Source of the DNA: an uncultured Burkholderiales bacterium
GTDB taxonomy: Bacteria; Pseudomonadota; Gammaproteobacteria; Burkholderiales; Burkholderiaceae_C
Direction of reading: 5' to 3'
Length of the DNA stretch: 48,665 nucleotides
NCBI GenBank assembly: GCA_903896615.1
Contig: CAITYM010000131.1
Span: forward strand, 1 to 48,665
Shown: piece by piece, positions 45,977-48,665 of the stretch
Layout: each line of letters opens with the position of its first letter
Numbering within the stretch: position 1 is the first letter of the stretch
The notes under the pieces: generated by a model
What the model saw: the letters and a program-made list of their open reading frames with translations, nothing else
The model's database searches: none
What the model was told of the DNA's origin: nothing
Position numbers and translations under genes: made by a program

Positions 45977-47230
45977 TTGATCGATAATCTACCCGAACCT
46001 TTAGAAGAATTAGTTGAATTAGAGGCATCTGTGCACTATGCGCAGTCCGTTGTAGCACCCTGTATTTTGGTGGGAGTAGATTTTGGTGAGACCAACTTTG
46101 ATGCGCAACTAGAGGAGTTGGGTCGTCTTGCGTTGACAGCGGGGCTTACCCCTGTTGCTAGGATCACCTGTAAGCGAAGAGCTCCCGATCCCGCATTTTT
46201 TGTGGGGTCTGGGAAAGCACAAGAAATTAAAGAAACAGCGGAGACGCTAGGCGCTGTTGAAATTTTGTTTGATCAAGCACTTAGTCCCGCGCAGCAACGC
46301 AACCTAGAGCGGGCAACGGGCCTGCCTGTCAATGACCGTACATTATTAATACTCGAGATATTTGGTCAACGCGCTAGGTCGCACGAAGGCAAGCTCCAAG
46401 TCGAATTAGCTAAACTTCAGTACCTATCCACACATTTGGTTAGGCGTTGGTCACATCTTGAGCGTCAACGCGGGGGAATTGGTAACCGAGGAGGGCCTGG
46501 GGAGACGCAAATTGAGCTTGACCGCCGTATGATCTCAGATTCTATTAAACGCACGAAAGAACGTTTAGAGCGAGTAAAAAAACAGAGAAAAGTACAAAGA
46601 CGACAACGCGAAAAGCATCAAGTATTTAAAGTGTCTTTGGTGGGCTACACCAATGCAGGCAAGTCAACCCTTTTTAATGCGTTGGTAAAGGCAAAGGCTT
46701 ACGCCGCGGATCAATTATTTGCGACCTTAGATACGACCACTCGGCATATGTACCTTGGCTCTCATCCCGAATCGGGCCAAGCATTGAGTGCTTCAATATC
46801 GGATACTGTAGGTTTTATTCGCGATTTGCCACATACATTGGTGGACGCGTTTGAGGCGACCCTCCAAGAGGCGGCACAGGCCGATCTGTTACTTCATGTG
46901 GTTGACGCTTCCCATAAAGACTATTTAGAACAAATTAGGGAAGTTCAAAAGGTTTTAAAGGAGATTAATGCGAGTGAAGTTCCTCAAATATTAGTCTTCA
47001 ACAAGATCGATGCTCTTGCGCCCGAAAATCAGCCTGTAAAGAGCCAAGATTTATTCGATTGGGAGGGTACACCAGTGCCCCGAATTTTCATCAGTGCAGC
47101 GGCTGGAGAGGGGATGAGTGGCTTGCGAGAGCTATTGGCTCAGGCAATATTGCTCCCTGATCCCCCCCAAATCCGCAAGAGTCTTGAAATTGATGGGGTT
47201 TTGCACGTTGATTCTCATGATCAAACGTGA
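45977..47230 (+). CDS. hflX: Ribosome-splitting GTPase HflX
   Basis: A 417-aa GTPase. The N-terminal HflX domain has RITCKRRAPDPAFFVGSGKAQEI and the glycine-rich GIGNRGGPGETQIELDRR, then the GTPase domain with G1 GYTNAGKSTLFN, switch II DTVGFIRDLP and NKID. HflX binds 50S subunits and can split stalled or hibernating ribosomes under stress. The frame starts at TTG 45977 with no good ribosome-binding site. It precedes hflK, the usual order hfq-hflX-hflK-hflC. Confidence 0.93.
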   Translation: MIDNLPEPLEELVELEASVHYAQSVVAPCILVGVDFGETNFDAQLEELGRLALTAGLTPVARITCKRRAPDPAFFVGSGKAQEIKETAETLGAVEILFDQALSPAQQRNLERATGLPVNDRTLLILEIFGQRARSHEGKLQVELAKLQYLSTHLVRRWSHLERQRGGIGNRGGPGETQIELDRRMISDSIKRTKERLERVKKQRKVQRRQREKHQVFKVSLVGYTNAGKSTLFNALVKAKAYAADQLFATLDTTTRHMYLGSHPESGQALSASISDTVGFIRDLPHTLVDAFEATLQEAAQADLLLHVVDASHKDYLEQIREVQKVLKEINASEVPQILVFNKIDALAPENQPVKSQDLFDWEGTPVPRIFISAAAGEGMSGLRELLAQAILLPDPPQIRKSLEIDGVLHVDSHDQT

Positions 47231-47369
47231 ACGAACCCATAATTTAGGCACAATTGAGCGCTAAGATCAAAGTACAACAAAAGCTCAGGTCAAAATTTTC
47301 GTATTTCATAACTTTTTTCCTCTCGCGCACCTCCAGCAAGTGTTAAATCTCCAAGAAGAATTTCTCAAG

Positions 47370-48665
47370 ATGAACTTAAACTATAGAACCTCGCGAATTC
47401 GCGTTTTGATGAGCACGTTACTCAGTGCCTTATTGTTCGGGTCACGCCGTGTCTACTCCAGAATGTTAGGCATGTTCAATTTAAATGATGGTCGCTGGGG
47501 AAGGGGGCAGGATTCATCCCCTCAAAATACAGACCACAACTCGGATCCAAATTCTGGTAACGGGGCTCATCCTAACCAACCAAGCGGCTCACACGGCGCC
47601 GATGGACAGGACAGTCCTCCCTCAGACCCGCCTAGGCCAAGACCCACAACTGCAGGCCCGCCTGACTTAGATGAGCTTTGGAAGGACTTCAACAAGAAGA
47701 TTGGTAGGATTTTTGGTCAAAAAGATGCCAATCAAAACGCAAACCTTGAGTCCCCGGGTGGAGATCCAAACGGTGGTGGTAATGGTGCAGGCGGGGGCGG
47801 TTACGGTCTATTCCCCAACCTTCAAAGCGCTAAGGCCGGAGCTAGTGCACTAGTAGTGATTCTCCTTTTGATTTGGCTTGGAACTGGCTTTTTTATCGTT
47901 CAAGAGGGCCAGCAAGCCGTTATTACTCAGTTTGGTGGTTATCACTCAACAGTAGGAGCAGGCATAAATTGGCGCCTACCTTATCCGGTTCAGCGTCACG
48001 AGATTGTCTACGTTACTCAAATTCGCTCAATTGATATTGGACGCGATACGGTCATGAAGGCAACAGGGTTACGTGAATCAGCTATGTTGACTGAGGATGA
48101 GAATATAGTTGAAATTAAGTTTGCAGTGCAATATCGACTCACCGATGCAAGGGCTTATCTCTTTGAGAGTAAAAATCCGACCGATGCGGTGTCTCAAGCA
48201 GCAGAGACTGCTGTGCGTGAGGTAGTTGGAAAAATGCGAATGGATTCAGCCCTCTCTGAGGAGCGTGACCAAATTGCTCCTCGCGTACGCGCCATCATGC
48301 AAAATATCTTAGACAGCTACAAAGTGGGTATTGAAGTAGTTGCCATCAACTTGCAACAAGGCGGTGTCAGGCCCCCTGAGCAGGTACAAGCTGCGTTTGA
48401 TGATGTTTTAAAAGCAGGCCAAGAGCGAGAGCGTGCTAAAAACGAAGCCGAAGCATATGCCAACGACGTCATACCCAGAGCAGTTGGCTCGGCCTCACGT
48501 CTGAAACAAGAGGCAGACGCCTATAAGGCTCGAATCGTTGCACAAGCTGAAGGTGACGCTCAACGCTTTAAATCCCTTTTGGCCGAATATCAAAAAGCGC
48601 CTCAAGTCACAAGGGACCGCTTGTATATTGATACTATGCAGCAGATATACACCAATGTTACGAAA
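47370..48665 (+). CDS. hflK: FtsH protease modulator HflK, cut by the window edge
   Basis: The frame runs to the right edge with no stop, giving at least 432 residues. There is a Pro/Gly-rich cytoplasmic leader (PPDLDELWKDFNKKIGRIFGQ), a membrane helix (LVVILLLIWLGTGFFIV), then a band-7/SPFH domain (EGQQAVITQFG, NWRLPYPVQRHEIV, MLTEDENIVEIKFAVQYRL). HflK with HflC forms a cage around FtsH. The ATG at 47370 is the first in frame, but the family start is closer to ATG 47463 or 47472 (MFNLNDGRWGRG). hflC presumably follows outside the window. Confidence 0.92.
   Translation, partial: MNLNYRTSRIRVLMSTLLSALLFGSRRVYSRMLGMFNLNDGRWGRGQDSSPQNTDHNSDPNSGNGAHPNQPSGSHGADGQDSPPSDPPRPRPTTAGPPDLDELWKDFNKKIGRIFGQKDANQNANLESPGGDPNGGGNGAGGGGYGLFPNLQSAKAGASALVVILLLIWLGTGFFIVQEGQQAVITQFGGYHSTVGAGINWRLPYPVQRHEIVYVTQIRSIDIGRDTVMKATGLRESAMLTEDENIVEIKFAVQYRLTDARAYLFESKNPTDAVSQAAETAVREVVGKMRMDSALSEERDQIAPRVRAIMQNILDSYKVGIEVVAINLQQGGVRPPEQVQAAFDDVLKAGQERERAKNEAEAYANDVIPRAVGSASRLKQEADAYKARIVAQAEGDAQRFKSLLAEYQKAPQVTRDRLYIDTMQQIYTNVTK

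Noticed and set aside
47485-47853. Two short plus-strand frames in the hflK leader
   Set aside because: They are out of frame with hflK and arise from its Pro/Gly-rich repeats.

Overview
The window looks like a chromosomal segment of a betaproteobacterium, most likely order Burkholderiales, with a fairly AT-rich genome (mid-40s % GC by eye, not computed). Reasons: a stand-alone RnfB-type ferredoxin, an intracellular PhaZ depolymerase with a Cys lipase box, sucA-sucB-lpdA preceded by a structured leader of the kind known upstream of Burkholderiales sucA, zapE followed by a secreted coiled-coil protein, divergent bamD/rluD, and the run ndk-rlmN-ispG-hisS-yfgM-bamB-der-hfq-hflX-hflK. I see no phage, insertion sequence, CRISPR array or rRNA.

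Layout. 1-9.6 kb is the most accessory part: the end of a VOC protein, rnfB, phaZ, a ygiD-type dioxygenase, a haloacid-dehalogenase-like hydrolase, a three-gene nitrate/sulfonate/taurine-type ABC importer, an 840-base intergenic region, an orphan 126-aa protein and an aromatic/aspartate aminotransferase. 9.9-20.9 kb: uvrB, the Fe-S assembly operon iscR-iscS-iscU-iscA-hscB-hscA-fdx, dnaQ, tRNA-Val(CAC), a membrane-anchored dual-specificity-type phosphatase, a YggT protein with a small Zn-ribbon protein, and an exported NlpC/P60 hydrolase. 21-31.6 kb: an isochorismatase-fold protein with a Cys-to-Ser change, the 2-oxoglutarate dehydrogenase genes, zapE, a secreted coiled-coil protein and a DinG/YoaA-type Fe-S helicase. 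31.7-32.8 kb is a small AT-rich pocket (orphan protein plus a divergent TetR regulator). 32.9-48.7 kb is core: bamD, rluD, scpB, rluB, ndk, rlmN, ispG, hisS, yfgM, bamB, der, hfq, hflX and the start of hflK.

The most interesting region is 7.03-7.87 kb. It carries a full 16/16 match to the sigma-54 consensus facing the ABC importer, and on the other strand a 15/16 sigma-54 match preceded by a perfect NtrC-type palindrome centred about 107 bases upstream of the predicted start, the same geometry as at enterobacterial glnAp2. A 19-bp palindrome abuts the second promoter. I infer that a nitrogen-limitation circuit controls both the importer and an unrecognised 126-aa protein. No ntrB, ntrC or rpoN gene lies in the window.

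Elsewhere the genes form familiar functional groups: Fe-S cluster assembly, with a likely IscR autoregulatory site; the 2-oxoglutarate dehydrogenase complex, with an RNA leader before sucA and an intrinsic terminator before lpdA; outer-membrane assembly (bamD, bamB); ribosome and rRNA maturation (rluD, rluB, rlmN, der, hflX); and membrane proteolysis control (hflK).
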